A DNA stretch of 44,995 nucleotides from Oscillospiraceae bacterium (GCA_015068735.1 SVJW01000012.1:1-44995), one strand, 5' to 3'; shown: positions 8,249-15,027, counted from the first letter of the stretch. Notes: generated by a model not told the origin, from the letters alone. Numbers and translations: made by a program.

Positions 8249-9179
8249 CCTTCAGTATCTCTTCTTTTCTTTCCAGGATACCGTCTGAAAGTATCTCTTT
8301 TTCGGCATTTTCAAAGCCGACTCTTGTAATTGTGTCGGCAAAGCGCTCACCGGCAAGACCCTTTTCTCTGTAAAAAAGAATTGCTTTTTCCACCGCAGAA
8401 AGAAGCTCCTCTTCACTTTCAAAAATCCTTCCCAGAGGAATACCTCTTGCAACCTTTTTACCCCATCTGCCGCCGACGTAAAGCTTTGCACCCGACTTTG
8501 CCGTCTCTATAGCACCGAGTCTGCAGGTGGGGATACATCTTCCGCAGTTGTTGCAGACTTCTTCGTTACGCACTGCCTTTTTACCTTTAATGCTGATAGC
8601 GCCCATAGGACAGGCTTTTGCGCAAAGTCCGCAGCCCACACACTTCAGACTGTTATGGAAAGGTACCCTCTGTCCGATAATGCCGATATCATTGATGTCG
8701 GGCTTTACGCAGTTATTGGGACAACCGCCTACTGCAATTTTGAATTTATGGGGAAGCTTCACACCGTGGTAGCCCTTGTAGAAGCTTTCGTGAATTTCAC
8801 CCGAAATACCGAAGGTATCAATAAGCCCGTACTGACAGGTTGTGCCCTTACAGGAAACAACGGGACGTACCTTCGGGCCCGTACCGCCGGTTTCCATACC
8901 TCTTTCGGAAAGAAAATCAATAAAGGCCTGCACATTATCATAAGGTATACCCTGCACCTCAACTGTCATTCTCGAGGTCATGGCAATTTCACCGCTTCCG
9001 TATTTTTCGGCGGCATCGGCAATAATGCGGCCTTCAGCTGCGGAAATTTTGCCGTTACGGGTAATGACACGGCAGTTGAATTTATCCTCGGTTGTTTTAT
9101 CTCTTAAAAAGCCAAGACCCTTTATTCTTGCAACTTCCTTCGGGTCAACGGTGCATTTTACGGTTTCTATGATTTTCAT
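8241..9179 (-). CDS. AsrC-like siroheme/4Fe-4S nitrite-sulfite reductase family protein
   Basis: A 312-residue redox protein with the sulfite/nitrite reductase half-domain, a siroheme-4Fe-4S cysteine set (C110, C115 and GGCPNNC at C153/C157) and an inserted ferredoxin pair: C180-C183-C186-C190 and C209-C212-C215-C219. Length and order match anaerobic sulfite reductase subunit C. The asrA and asrB genes that normally accompany it are absent here; instead it sits in an operon with iron-type ABC importer genes. The start at 9179 (MKIIETVKC) has GAGAGGA upstream; an upstream in-frame ATG would invade the spacer. It could reduce sulfite or another small oxyanion, or act on the imported ligand; the latter is conjecture. 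Confidence 0.82.
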   Translation of the reverse strand: MKIIETVKCTVDPKEVARIKGLGFLRDKTTEDKFNCRVITRNGKISAAEGRIIADAAEKYGSGEIAMTSRMTVEVQGIPYDNVQAFIDFLSERGMETGGTGPKVRPVVSCKGTTCQYGLIDTFGISGEIHESFYKGYHGVKLPHKFKIAVGGCPNNCVKPDINDIGIIGQRVPFHNSLKCVGCGLCAKACPMGAISIKGKKAVRNEEVCNNCGRCIPTCRLGAIETAKSGAKLYVGGRWGKKVARGIPLGRIFESEEELLSAVEKAILFYREKGLAGERFADTITRVGFENAEKEILSDGILERKEEILKDE

Positions 9180-9208
9180 ACTCGTTTCCTCTCTTAATCT
9201 GTTTTTCT

Positions 9209-10192
9209 TCAATTATACAGGCTGTCATAGTAAAAATCAAGATTTTTGTCACTGTATTCCATCTGCTTTGAATATATAACCGCACTTTTCACAAGCGCTT
9301 CAAAGCTCTCTTCACCAAGGCTTCTGTAAAGAGCAAAAATTGCCGTAACGCTGAAAAGTGCAAAACGGATTTTCTCTGTAAGCTGACCGTCAAAAACGCT
9401 CTTGAGAAAATAACGCCACACAAAATATGCAAAGAGCCTTTCGGCATATTTTTCTTCATTACTGCTCAGTGAAAGCTCAAGACCCTCTGACAAAGCTTTT
9501 TCAAGCTTTATGAGGAGTGTCTCCCATTTTTCGTCAATGGCCTCCGTCTGCTCAAGCACGCCGACAAGTCCCTTCAACTCCTCAGAGAATGAAAAATCCC
9601 ACATAATCTTCTGCACCTGGCGGGATTTCATCATAGACTCCGCAGCGTCTGTCAGGGACAGAATCTCGGAAAATCTCACCTCAAGAGGAAGTGAGCAGTC
9701 ACAGAGAATATCAAAAATCCTCTCTCTGACAGAAAACAGTAGGCTGAAAGCTCCTTCGTCAAAATCCTCATCGGCATATTCGTCTGTCTCACTTTCAAAA
9801 AAGTCTGCATAACAGCCGTCTGTGAGAATCAGCCTTGCAGCCTCCTCGCAGGAAAGACCTATACCTCCCTCCTTTACGTTGCCGTACCACTCAAAATATC
9901 TGGGATGGTCACGGCATATCTGGCAAAGACTGTCCTTACCCATATTTATTATAATGTCACAAAGATTTCTCTCATTAAGGAAAGGACACCTTTCCCCCTT
10001 GAGAATAAAGGATGCCTCCTGAGAAAAATCAATGTTTTCACGAAGGCGCTTTCCGAAGTCACCTTTTACAGCGGCATATTTCTGTGCCGTTTCACCGTCA
10101 ATACATATCTCCCAGCCTATGCAGCAGTTGTCACTGCATTTGTCTGCCTTGCAGATAAAATCGTCATAATAACAGGGTCTTCTGAAAAGCAT
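9209..10192 (-). CDS. FliB-like lysine N-methylase family protein
   Basis: A 327-residue protein whose N-terminus (RRPCYYDDFICKADKCSDNC, then CIGWEICID) and the CPFL...C and CQICRDHPRYFEW segments match the FliB (flagellin lysine-N-methylase) family. Family members use a cysteine-rich N-terminal cluster with likely Fe-S character. No flagellar genes occur nearby, so the methylated target is unlikely to be read from context. AGGAGG lies eight bases before the ATG, whose first base overlaps the stop of the metallophosphoesterase gene (TAATG). It is the second gene of the minus-strand operon. Confidence 0.75.
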   Translation of the reverse strand: MLFRRPCYYDDFICKADKCSDNCCIGWEICIDGETAQKYAAVKGDFGKRLRENIDFSQEASFILKGERCPFLNERNLCDIIINMGKDSLCQICRDHPRYFEWYGNVKEGGIGLSCEEAARLILTDGCYADFFESETDEYADEDFDEGAFSLLFSVRERIFDILCDCSLPLEVRFSEILSLTDAAESMMKSRQVQKIMWDFSFSEELKGLVGVLEQTEAIDEKWETLLIKLEKALSEGLELSLSSNEEKYAERLFAYFVWRYFLKSVFDGQLTEKIRFALFSVTAIFALYRSLGEESFEALVKSAVIYSKQMEYSDKNLDFYYDSLYN

Positions 10193-11037
10193 TATGCTTC
10201 CTCCTTTAATGTGATAAGGATTATTTCCGGGCGATTGTTGAAGCGAAGGGGTATAATACTGTTACCAAGGCCACGGCTTACAATCATTGATGTCCCCTTT
10301 TCCCGATAAAGTCCTGAATCGTATTCGGGAAAAGGGCCCTGTCCCGGTGCAATAAAGCCGCCGACAAAGGGCAGTCGGAACTGACCGCCATGAGCGTGAC
10401 CTGAAAGCACAAGCTCAAATCCGTGCTGAACATAAAGCTTAAAAAATTCGGGATGATGCGAAAGAAGCACGGTGAAATCCTCGTTTCTTGTGAGCTTTCC
10501 CAGAGAAGTGTCAACAACAGCCTCTTCATAGCCCTGAAAATCACCTGCGGTAAAATTAGGATCACTTATTCCGCAAACAGTTATACTTGCATTTCCCCGA
10601 TAAAGCCTGATGCTTTTGTTTTCGGCAACAACAACTCCGGCATTTTCCATAAATGACAAAAGTCCGTCAAAGGAAGTAACTCTTGACTCGTGGTTTCCCG
10701 TAACATAATAAACAGGGGCGATTTTCAGCGCCTCGGTGATAAATTCTTCTGCAACTGCAATATCGGTACGACGGGAGTCTATTATATCACCTGTCACCGC
10801 AATAATATCAGGTGAAGCGTCCCTGAGCTTTTCAAGCAGCTTTATGTTGTCTTTACCGAAGGAGGTGTTGTGCAAATCGGAAATATGAGCAATTCTGAAG
10901 CCGTTAAAGGAAGTGGGAATCTTTATGTCTGAAATTTCAAATTCCCGTACCGTCAGCGCCTTATCAGCCCATAAAACCCATATTAAAAACATAATAAACA
11001 CTGCAAACGAAAACACATACCCTAATTTATTTTCCAT
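10192..11037 (-). CDS. Membrane-anchored calcineurin-like metallophosphoesterase (YkuE-like)
   Basis: A 281-residue binuclear metallophosphoesterase with one N-terminal transmembrane helix (about residues 5-22). The metal-binding motifs are all seen in order: ISDLH, GDIID, GNHE, LSHHP and GHAHGG. This pattern and the membrane anchor match the YkuE group, proposed to act on phospholipid or UDP-lipid head groups. The start at 11037 (MENKLGYV) has GAAAGGAAG upstream; earlier in-frame ATG codons lie in the promoter region. It is the first gene of the six-gene minus operon and its stop overlaps the next start by one base. Confidence 0.88.
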   Translation of the reverse strand: MENKLGYVFSFAVFIMFLIWVLWADKALTVREFEISDIKIPTSFNGFRIAHISDLHNTSFGKDNIKLLEKLRDASPDIIAVTGDIIDSRRTDIAVAEEFITEALKIAPVYYVTGNHESRVTSFDGLLSFMENAGVVVAENKSIRLYRGNASITVCGISDPNFTAGDFQGYEEAVVDTSLGKLTRNEDFTVLLSHHPEFFKLYVQHGFELVLSGHAHGGQFRLPFVGGFIAPGQGPFPEYDSGLYREKGTSMIVSRGLGNSIIPLRFNNRPEIILITLKEEA

Positions 11038-11075
11038 AATGCTTCCTTTCATAAAGGTATTTATAATATGATAAA

Positions 11076-11104
11076 ATTTTATCAGCATAGTGCGCAAATG
11101 TCAA
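11076..11104 (-). promoter_or_regulatory. Promoter of the six-gene minus-strand operon
   Basis: A perfect TTGACA (11099-11104), a 17-bp spacer and TAAAAT (11076-11081) on the minus strand lie about 40 bp before the metallophosphoesterase start. It is back to back with the tRNA promoter. Confidence 0.8.
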
Positions 11105-11170
11105 CTTGCAGGCAGTTTCAGTCACGAAAAAAATACAGTAAATAAAAAAAGATTATTTTCCCGAAAAGGC

Positions 11171-11199
11171 TTGACATTATCCTTTGATTGTGATAATAT
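11171..11199 (+). promoter_or_regulatory. Promoter of tRNA-Arg
   Basis: TTGACA (11171-11176), a 17-bp spacer and TAATAT (11194-11199) lie 23 bp before the mature tRNA 5' end. Confidence 0.8.
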
Positions 11200-11221
11200 A
11201 CTTTGGCAATAAAAAAGCAAT

Positions 11222-11298
11222 GCGCTGTTAGCTCAGCTGGATAGAGTGTCTGGCTACGGACCAGAAGGTCAGGGGTTCGAATCCCTTACAGCGCGCCA
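11222..11298 (+). tRNA. tRNA-Arg (anticodon ACG), CCA encoded
   Basis: A complete 77-nt cloverleaf. The acceptor arm GCGCTGT (11222-11228) pairs with ACAGCGC (11288-11294), followed by the discriminator G and encoded CCA. The anticodon stem TCTGG/CCAGA encloses loop CTACGGA with anticodon ACG (decodes CGN after A34 deamination), and the T arm carries GTTCGAAT. Its own promoter lies upstream and a terminator directly downstream. Confidence 0.95.
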
Positions 11299-11690
11299 TA
11301 AAGAAAAGAGACTGTGTGAAAGCACAGTCCTTTCTTTTTTTAATTGCAAAACCTCGAAGGGATTCGAACAAGGAGGGAGCATACGAAGTATGCGGAAGAA
11401 AAGGCTCCGGTGGAGCGTTTTCGCCGACGTGGCAACGAGCGTAGCGAGGCGATAGGCGCGGGAGCGCCGGGACAAAATCCCTTACAGCGCGCCATGAAGA
11501 AAAGAGACTGTGTGAAAGCACAGTCCTTTCTTTTTTTAGTCACAAAACCGCGAAGGGATTCGAACAAGGAGGGAGCATACGAAGTATGCGGAAGGAAAGG
11601 CTCCGGTGGAGCGTTTTCGCCGACGTGGCAACGAGCGTAGCGAGGCGATAGGCGCGGGAGCGCCGGGACAAAATCCCTTACAGCGCGCCA
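11299..11690. repeat. Two tandem 196-bp repeats, each ending in a copy of the tRNA-Arg 3' end
   Basis: Units 11299-11494 and 11495-11690 are nearly identical. Each holds the tRNA terminator hairpin, an inverted copy of the T-arm sequence (AAGGGATTCGAAC, first at 11358), a GC-rich core of small hairpins (GCATAC-GAA-GTATGC, GCTCC-GGT-GGAGC, GGCGC-GGGA-GCGCC), and ends with ATCCCTTACAGCGCGCCA. This 18-nt string is identical to the tRNA 3' end at 11281-11298 and recurs at 11477-11494 and 11673-11690, exactly 196 bp apart. No gene is supported in this stretch. Confidence 0.85.
11310..11342 (+). terminator. Terminator of tRNA-Arg
   Basis: GACTGTG/CACAGTC (11310-11316 with 11323-11329), loop TGAAAG, then CTTTCTTTTTTT. 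The same hairpin recurs in each 196-bp repeat unit that follows. Confidence 0.8.
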
Positions 11691-11712
11691 TAAAGAAAAG
11701 AGACTGTGTGAA
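11691..11712. repeat. Third 196-bp repeat copy, left part (interrupted)
   Basis: The sequence continues as in the complete units until the loop of the terminator hairpin (GACTGTGTGAA), then leaves the repeat abruptly at 11713. The matching right part resumes at about 13113. Confidence 0.75.
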
Positions 11713-11746
11713 TGGGCACGCCCCATAAGGATGTTTTTTGAGAGAT

Positions 11747-11783
11747 ACGGTGTAACCCCGTTTGGGGTTGCACCGTTTTTCTC
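11747..11783 (+). terminator. Strong hairpin with U tract near the left end of the insert
   Basis: ACGGTG-T-AACCCC (11747-11759) pairs with GGGGTT-G-CACCGT (11764-11776) around a GTTT loop and is followed by TTTTTCTC on the plus strand. It would stop transcription entering the insert from the tRNA side. The reverse direction has no good U tract. Confidence 0.6.
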
Positions 11784-11792
11784 TTTGTCAAG

Positions 11793-12356
11793 CTACAATA
11801 TGTGCTTTTTCCGCTGCAGATTTTGCCACATATTAAATATACTTTTGCCATATCCAACACCTCTTTTAACATTTTTTTCAAAACACGCAAGAATCAATCC
11901 CGGCTCCGTTTCAAGCCTTTTGCCTGTATCTGTATAACCACATTTCGTATAGCATTTTCTGTTTTTATTCAAATCTTCAGGGAAATCAACATAAAGTTTT
12001 CTTGGCTTTTTCAAAAACTTTTCAGATTGCATGATTGCCTCTGTTGCGATACCTTTACTTTGGTATTCAGGCAAGATGTATACTCTTGTAAGATAATACT
12101 TACCGAACATCAATTTTTTAATAAATGGTGTAGAACCTTTAAGTCTGTATAAAATACCACCAACTATTTTGTCATCAAACAAAATAGTTAAATATAAAAA
12201 CTTAGGATTATCTAATCTGCAAAGTATATCACGTTTATCTCTTAAATACGGGTTACCTTTATCGTGATATTTTTCATAAAGTGGCTGAAAGGCTTTCTGC
12301 TGAATATCTGTCAAAATATCAACATCTTCAATTGTGGTTAATCTTAATGAAATCAC
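11793..12356 (-). CDS. GNAT family N-acetyltransferase
   Basis: A 187-residue acetyl-CoA dependent acetyltransferase. The acetyl-CoA pyrophosphate loop is YQSKGIATEA (98-107, the Q/R-x-x-G-x-G/A motif), preceded by strand YLTRVYILPEY (88-98), and a C-terminal KCYTKCGYTDTGKR segment fits the family. The GTG start at 12356 has GGAGGG six bases upstream. The last 20 residues overlap the kinase fragment and may be an altered tail. A near-consensus promoter, a short leader ORF and a terminator hairpin precede it, an arrangement typical of genes induced by ribosome-targeting antibiotics. Antibiotic acetylation is therefore a reasonable but untested guess. Confidence 0.75.
   Translation of the reverse strand: MISLRLTTIEDVDILTDIQQKAFQPLYEKYHDKGNPYLRDKRDILCRLDNPKFLYLTILFDDKIVGGILYRLKGSTPFIKKLMFGKYYLTRVYILPEYQSKGIATEAIMQSEKFLKKPRKLYVDFPEDLNKNRKCYTKCGYTDTGKRLETEPGLILACFEKNVKRGVGYGKSIFNMWQNLQRKKHIL
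11795..11851 (-). pseudogene. N-terminal fragment of a P-loop nucleotide kinase/AAA-type ATPase
   Basis: The frame starting at 11851 reads MAKVYLICGKICSGKSTYC, a complete first strand and Walker A loop (GxxxxGKST) typical of small P-loop kinases. The recognisable sequence stops after about 19 codons, where it enters the terminator hairpin near the end of the insert. Homologous proteins would need well over 100 residues more. Its start overlaps the C-terminus of the GNAT gene, as expected for a former operon partner that lost its 3' end. Confidence 0.55.
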
Positions 12357-12372
12357 TGTAATCCCTCCAAAT

Positions 12373-12408
12373 AGAAAAACTCCTCTGATACGAAAAATCA
12401 GAGGAGTT
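12373..12408 (-). terminator. Attenuator hairpin in the GNAT leader
   Basis: On the minus strand AACTCCTCTGAT (12408-12397), a 7-nt loop and ATCAGAGGAGTT (12389-12378) form a perfect 12-bp stem followed by TTTCTATTT. It lies between the leader ORF and the GNAT ribosome binding site, so it would end transcription before the gene unless it is melted or bypassed. Confidence 0.7.
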
Positions 12409-12433
12409 CAGTATAATCGCTATATATGTATAA

Positions 12434-12502
12434 TTATATTGCGGACAAAACAACATCTGATTTGATATGTGAATTTGAATAATAAAGATAATACATTGTC
12501 AT
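12434..12502 (-). CDS. Leader peptide (22 residues) of the GNAT attenuator
   Basis: A short ORF begins ATG ACA ATG TAT TAT CTT TAT TAT (MTMYYLYYSN...) and ends ...VVLSAI. A ribosome binding site AGGCAGGTGG lies five bases upstream, and the promoter is about 30 bp before it. The tyrosine-rich start and the position directly upstream of a terminator hairpin fit ribosome-mediated attenuation. No function beyond regulation is expected. It is too short to be identified by homology, so the call rests on layout. Confidence 0.6.
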   Translation of the reverse strand: MTMYYLYYSNSHIKSDVVLSAI

Positions 12503-12534
12503 TTTGTCCACCTGCCTTTCAGTAATTTTATATA

Positions 12535-12563
12535 ATTATACTCTTCTGTACCAAGAAAGTCAA
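12535..12563 (-). promoter_or_regulatory. Promoter of the leader peptide-GNAT transcript
   Basis: TTGACT (12558-12563), a 17-bp spacer and perfect TATAAT (12535-12540) on the minus strand. It lies in the gap after the tnpV stop and drives the leader and GNAT genes. Confidence 0.8.
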
Positions 12564-12579
12564 TATTTTGAAAGCAGTG

Positions 12580-12945
12580 TTATGTATAAATTAGTTCTGT
12601 TGTAACAACTTCTATAGCCCTTGCCTCAATGTTTTGCATACGGCATACCCATTCCATCTGATTTTCTTCTTTCAGTTGTTCTGTTACACCTTCAGCCTTT
12701 TTCATCTGCTCCACGAGAGTATTAAACATATCTTTTGCCTGAGCTTCAATCTCAGCACAGTGCTGATAAAGTTTGCCTTGAGTAAGTAGTGTTGTGAACA
12801 ATACTTTCTTGTGTTTAAACAGGTAATCCTTATGTAGCATACCCCATTTGCACAGGCGAATACTTCCTTCTTCGGGTGGTAAGACAAGGTTCGGAATTAA
12901 ATAATCACCAACCTGACGGTATTGAATTGTGTTTTTGTTTGACAT
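12580..12945 (-). CDS. tnpV: TnpV family transposon-encoded protein
   Basis: A 121-residue protein (MSNKNTIQYRQVGDYLIPNL, then LPPEEGSIRLCKWGMLHKDYL) of the TnpV family known from clostridial mobilisable transposons such as Tn4451. The role is not established. A clear paralogue lies at 37320-37685; both share YRQV..(Y/F)LIPN, LPPE, KWGM.HK.YL, the EAEGVTE(Q/E)LKE segment and the C-terminal .ELIY. Its ATG has a weak AGTAGG site. Here it lies inside the 1.4-kb insert, not next to a recombinase. Confidence 0.8.
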   Translation of the reverse strand: MSNKNTIQYRQVGDYLIPNLVLPPEEGSIRLCKWGMLHKDYLFKHKKVLFTTLLTQGKLYQHCAEIEAQAKDMFNTLVEQMKKAEGVTEQLKEENQMEWVCRMQNIEARAIEVVTTELIYT

Positions 12946-13023
12946 AAAAATAGCCTACTTTAAATTTGTAGCTTCATTTTACAAATTAAAGAAGACTTTG
13001 TCGAATGTACAAATACAAGAAAA

Positions 13024-13047
13024 AGAGAGAAGCCGAAACTTCTCTCT
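13024..13047. terminator. Bidirectional hairpin near the right end of the insert
   Basis: AGAGAGAAG/CTTCTCTCT (13024-13032 with 13039-13047) with loop CCGAAA, followed by GATTTTCTTT on the plus side and TTTTTCTTG on the minus side. It would isolate tnpV from outside transcription. Confidence 0.5.
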
Positions 13048-13064
13048 GATTTTCTTTCCTTGCA

Positions 13065-13108
13065 ACGCCCATAAGTTAGTATTTTGAAATTACTGCCTTA
13101 TGTGGCGT
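13065..13108. repeat. Subterminal inverted repeat at the right end of the insert
   Basis: ACGCCCATAAG (13065-13075) can pair, with one bulged base, with CTTATGTGGCGT (13097-13108). The outer arm is also the right-end inverted copy of the left-end motif at about 11719-11731, so this end carries the motif in both orientations. Confidence 0.45.
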
Positions 13109-13112
13109 CAGC

Positions 13113-13169
13113 AAAAGCACAGTCCTTTCTTTTTTTAAATTGCAAAACCGCGAAGGGATTCGAACAAGG
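13113..13169. repeat. Third 196-bp repeat copy, right part
   Basis: AAAGCACAGTCC, the T tract, and the CGAAGGGATTCGAACAAGG segment match the start of the 196-bp unit and complete the copy cut at 11712. Similarity ends at 13169, so this unit lacks the GC-rich core. Confidence 0.75.
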
Positions 13170-13215
13170 TCCTTACAACAAACAAGGTGACTGTCCTGAA
13201 AACAGCCACCTTTAA

Positions 13216-14214
13216 TCATTTCTTTATTTTTGCACAAAGAGCACTTACCTGCTTTGTGGGGAATGAAAAATACTTTGTACTCAGAAGCACTGCCACCAGC
13301 AGACCCATGATTATCCACACCCATCTGCCCACAGCCGTTTCAATAAGCCAGGTATGCACACCGAGCCGTCTGAAAATCAGCAAAAAAGTAGTCTGCCAGA
13401 AATAAACCTGCAGCGTCTTCTTGCCGAAATCTGTAATGTAGGGTATCTTTTTTCTCGGCACAACGCAGATAACCGCAAGTGATACAAGAGAGGTTATAAG
13501 ATAACAGACAATTCTCCAGAAAAATCCCCACACCTTGAAATCCTCAAGCAGTACAAAGGGATTTCTTCCCGTAAACAAATAGCGAAGAGGGTAAACCGTT
13601 TCCGCCTGCGTAAGGCAGATTATAAACCATATTACGATAACAGCAGCAGAAATCAGCTTTACCGCCTTCATTTTATTAAGGTTGATAAGCACTATTTCGG
13701 GGGTCATCTCTCCGAGCAGATAAAACGGGTAAAAAACGAAAAATCTTGAAAGGTATAAGAAGTCGCCTATTCCGCTGAAATATCCGAGTATTAAGGGAAG
13801 AACGAAGGAAACGCCCAACACTATTCTTTTATCTGTATTTCGCAGAAGATAGGACGTGCCTATAAACATTGCAAGCACAAACATATACCAAGGCAAGCTG
13901 CCGTCCTTGAAAAAGTAGAATGTTGCATCAAAGCCGAGCAAAAGCCTTGAAACATAAATAAGCAGCTTCGAAAGATAGCCCAGAGTGATAAAGGTGATCA
14001 CTTTCCGTAGTATTCCGCTGTTTTTATGAAAAAGACCTGAAAGATAAAGAAACAAAGGCATATGAAAGCTGTAAATAAAAACAAAGAGGCTTCTGTAGGT
14101 CTCCGACACAGCAATACCCGCATCGGCGAAATGTCCGACAACAACCAGAGCCATAAGAATAAATTTAAGATTATCAAAAATGTAAATACGTCTGTTTCTT
14201 TTACGTTTTACCAA
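13216..14214 (-). CDS. Acyltransferase-3 family membrane protein (fucose/sugar O-acetylase-like)
   Basis: A 332-residue polytopic membrane acyltransferase. The N-terminus IYIFDNLKFILMALVVVGHF carries the family FDxLK...H motif, and SFHMPLFLYLSGLF is the second hallmark; about ten hydrophobic segments follow. These enzymes transfer acetyl or other acyl groups to sugars of surface polysaccharides. The start is TTG at 14214 with AGAGGG upstream; no ATG is available in frame. It is monocistronic, with its own TTGACA promoter, and is separated from the MBOAT system by 9 kb. Confidence 0.82.
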   Translation of the reverse strand: MVKRKRNRRIYIFDNLKFILMALVVVGHFADAGIAVSETYRSLFVFIYSFHMPLFLYLSGLFHKNSGILRKVITFITLGYLSKLLIYVSRLLLGFDATFYFFKDGSLPWYMFVLAMFIGTSYLLRNTDKRIVLGVSFVLPLILGYFSGIGDFLYLSRFFVFYPFYLLGEMTPEIVLINLNKMKAVKLISAAVIVIWFIICLTQAETVYPLRYLFTGRNPFVLLEDFKVWGFFWRIVCYLITSLVSLAVICVVPRKKIPYITDFGKKTLQVYFWQTTFLLIFRRLGVHTWLIETAVGRWVWIIMGLLVAVLLSTKYFSFPTKQVSALCAKIKK

Positions 14215-14244
14215 TGCAGCACCCTCTTTTTTAAATATGAAATA

Positions 14245-14274
14245 ATTTTACCATTTTCTCTTATAATTTGTCAA
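14245..14274 (-). promoter_or_regulatory. Promoter of the acyltransferase-3 gene
   Basis: TTGACA (14269-14274), an 18-bp spacer and TAAAAT (14245-14250) on the minus strand. Confidence 0.7.
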
Positions 14275-14305
14275 CAATCGGCATCAGTCTGTTTTGATTT
14301 TGCTG

Positions 14306-14334
14306 TTGCCAAAGAGATTTTTTTGTGTTATCAT
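14306..14334 (+). promoter_or_regulatory. Promoter of the pyrophosphatase gene
   Basis: TTGCCA (14306-14311), a 17-bp spacer and TATCAT (14329-14334), 30 bp before the start codon. Confidence 0.65.
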
Positions 14335-14363
14335 ATGCTTATAAAATCTGAAAGGATGATACT

Positions 14364-14900
14364 ATGAACATATGGCATGACATCAACCCGCAGAGAATCA
14401 ACGCAGAGTGCTTTGACAGTGTTGTTGAAATCAGTAAGGGCAGCAAAATGAAGTATGAGCTCGACAAGCAGACGGGTATGCTCCGTCTTGACCGTGTGCT
14501 TCATACCTCAACCCACTATCCTGCAAACTACGGATTTATTCCCCGCACCTATGCCCTTGACAACGACCCGTTGGATGTTCTTATCCTCTGCTCAGAAAAA
14601 ATTGAGCCTATGAGCCTTGTTGAATGCTATCCCATCGGTGTAATATCAATGCTTGATAACGGTGACCCCGACGATAAAATCATCGCTATCCACACAGGTG
14701 ACCCCACCTACAACGGATATACCGATATAAGTCAGCTGCCCCGGCATATTTTCGAGGAAATGATTCACTTCTTCAGTGTTTACAAAATGCTCGAGCAAAA
14801 GGAAACCGTCATCGACGAAGCCAAGGGTCCCGAAGAGGCAAGACGTATTGTCGATGAGTCCATCAACAGATATAACGAAATTTTTAAAAACAAATATTAA
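14364..14900 (+). CDS. ppa: Family I inorganic pyrophosphatase
   Basis: A 178-residue soluble enzyme that hydrolyses pyrophosphate to phosphate and so drives biosynthetic reactions. The signature DNDPLDVL (about 59-66), upstream KMKYELDKQTGMLRLDRVL and HYPANYGFIPRT, and MLDNGDPDDKIIAI contain the usual acidic metal ligands and Lys/Arg phosphate ligands. Length fits the prokaryotic family. AAAGGATG precedes the ATG. It is monocistronic between its own promoter and a strong terminator. Confidence 0.93.
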   Translation: MNIWHDINPQRINAECFDSVVEISKGSKMKYELDKQTGMLRLDRVLHTSTHYPANYGFIPRTYALDNDPLDVLILCSEKIEPMSLVECYPIGVISMLDNGDPDDKIIAIHTGDPTYNGYTDISQLPRHIFEEMIHFFSVYKMLEQKETVIDEAKGPEEARRIVDESINRYNEIFKNKY

Positions 14901-14922
14901 ACTGTTTTTCATATCGAAACTG

Positions 14923-14954
14923 ACCGTTACTGTGTAAAGTAACGGTTTTTTTTG
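14923..14954 (+). terminator. Terminator of the pyrophosphatase gene
   Basis: ACCGTTAC/GTAACGGT (14923-14930 with 14939-14946) followed by a run of eight or more T. Confidence 0.85.
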
Positions 14955-14998
14955 CACTAAAAAGTATAGTTTTGTCGTTTTTTTTACATTTTAACCAC

Positions 14999-15027
14999 TT
15001 GAAAAAAGAAAAAAACAAGTGTATAAT
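14999..15027 (+). promoter_or_regulatory. Promoter of the nine-gene hydrogenase-sensor operon
   Basis: TTGAAA (14999-15004), a 17-bp A-rich spacer and perfect TATAAT (15022-15027). About 120 bp of untranslated leader follow before the first start codon, with no structure recognised as a known riboswitch. Confidence 0.75.

Larger units (their letters stand above)
11713..13112. mobile_element. 1.4-kb insert in the terminator loop of the third repeat; carries tnpV and a GNAT gene
   Basis: The two halves of the third repeat flank this segment precisely. Its ends carry imperfect inverted repeats: ACGCCCCATAAGG near the left end and, in reverse complement, ACGCCACATAAGG near the right end (12 of 13 identical). 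One or more A residues at both junctions may be a short target duplication. Contents are a minus-strand tnpV, an attenuator-controlled GNAT gene and a kinase fragment. No transposase or recombinase is present, so the element would be non-autonomous or a decayed remnant. Confidence 0.55.

Noticed and set aside
8655..9107. Plus-strand open frame (150 codons) inside the AsrC-like gene
   Set aside because: Antisense to an Fe-S protein with all its cysteine motifs intact; no ribosome binding site.
11299..11690. Possible CRISPR array
   Set aside because: The period is 196 bp with both repeat and between-repeat sequence nearly identical, and there are fewer than three copies. A CRISPR array needs short repeats with unrelated spacers.
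11678..11890. Full 70-codon frame containing the kinase fragment
   Set aside because: Only its central part from 11851 to about 11795 looks like protein; the rest passes through a terminator hairpin and repeat sequence.
14923..14954. Attenuator for the hydrogenase-sensor operon
   Set aside because: It lies upstream of that operon's promoter and directly after the pyrophosphatase stop, so it is that gene's terminator.
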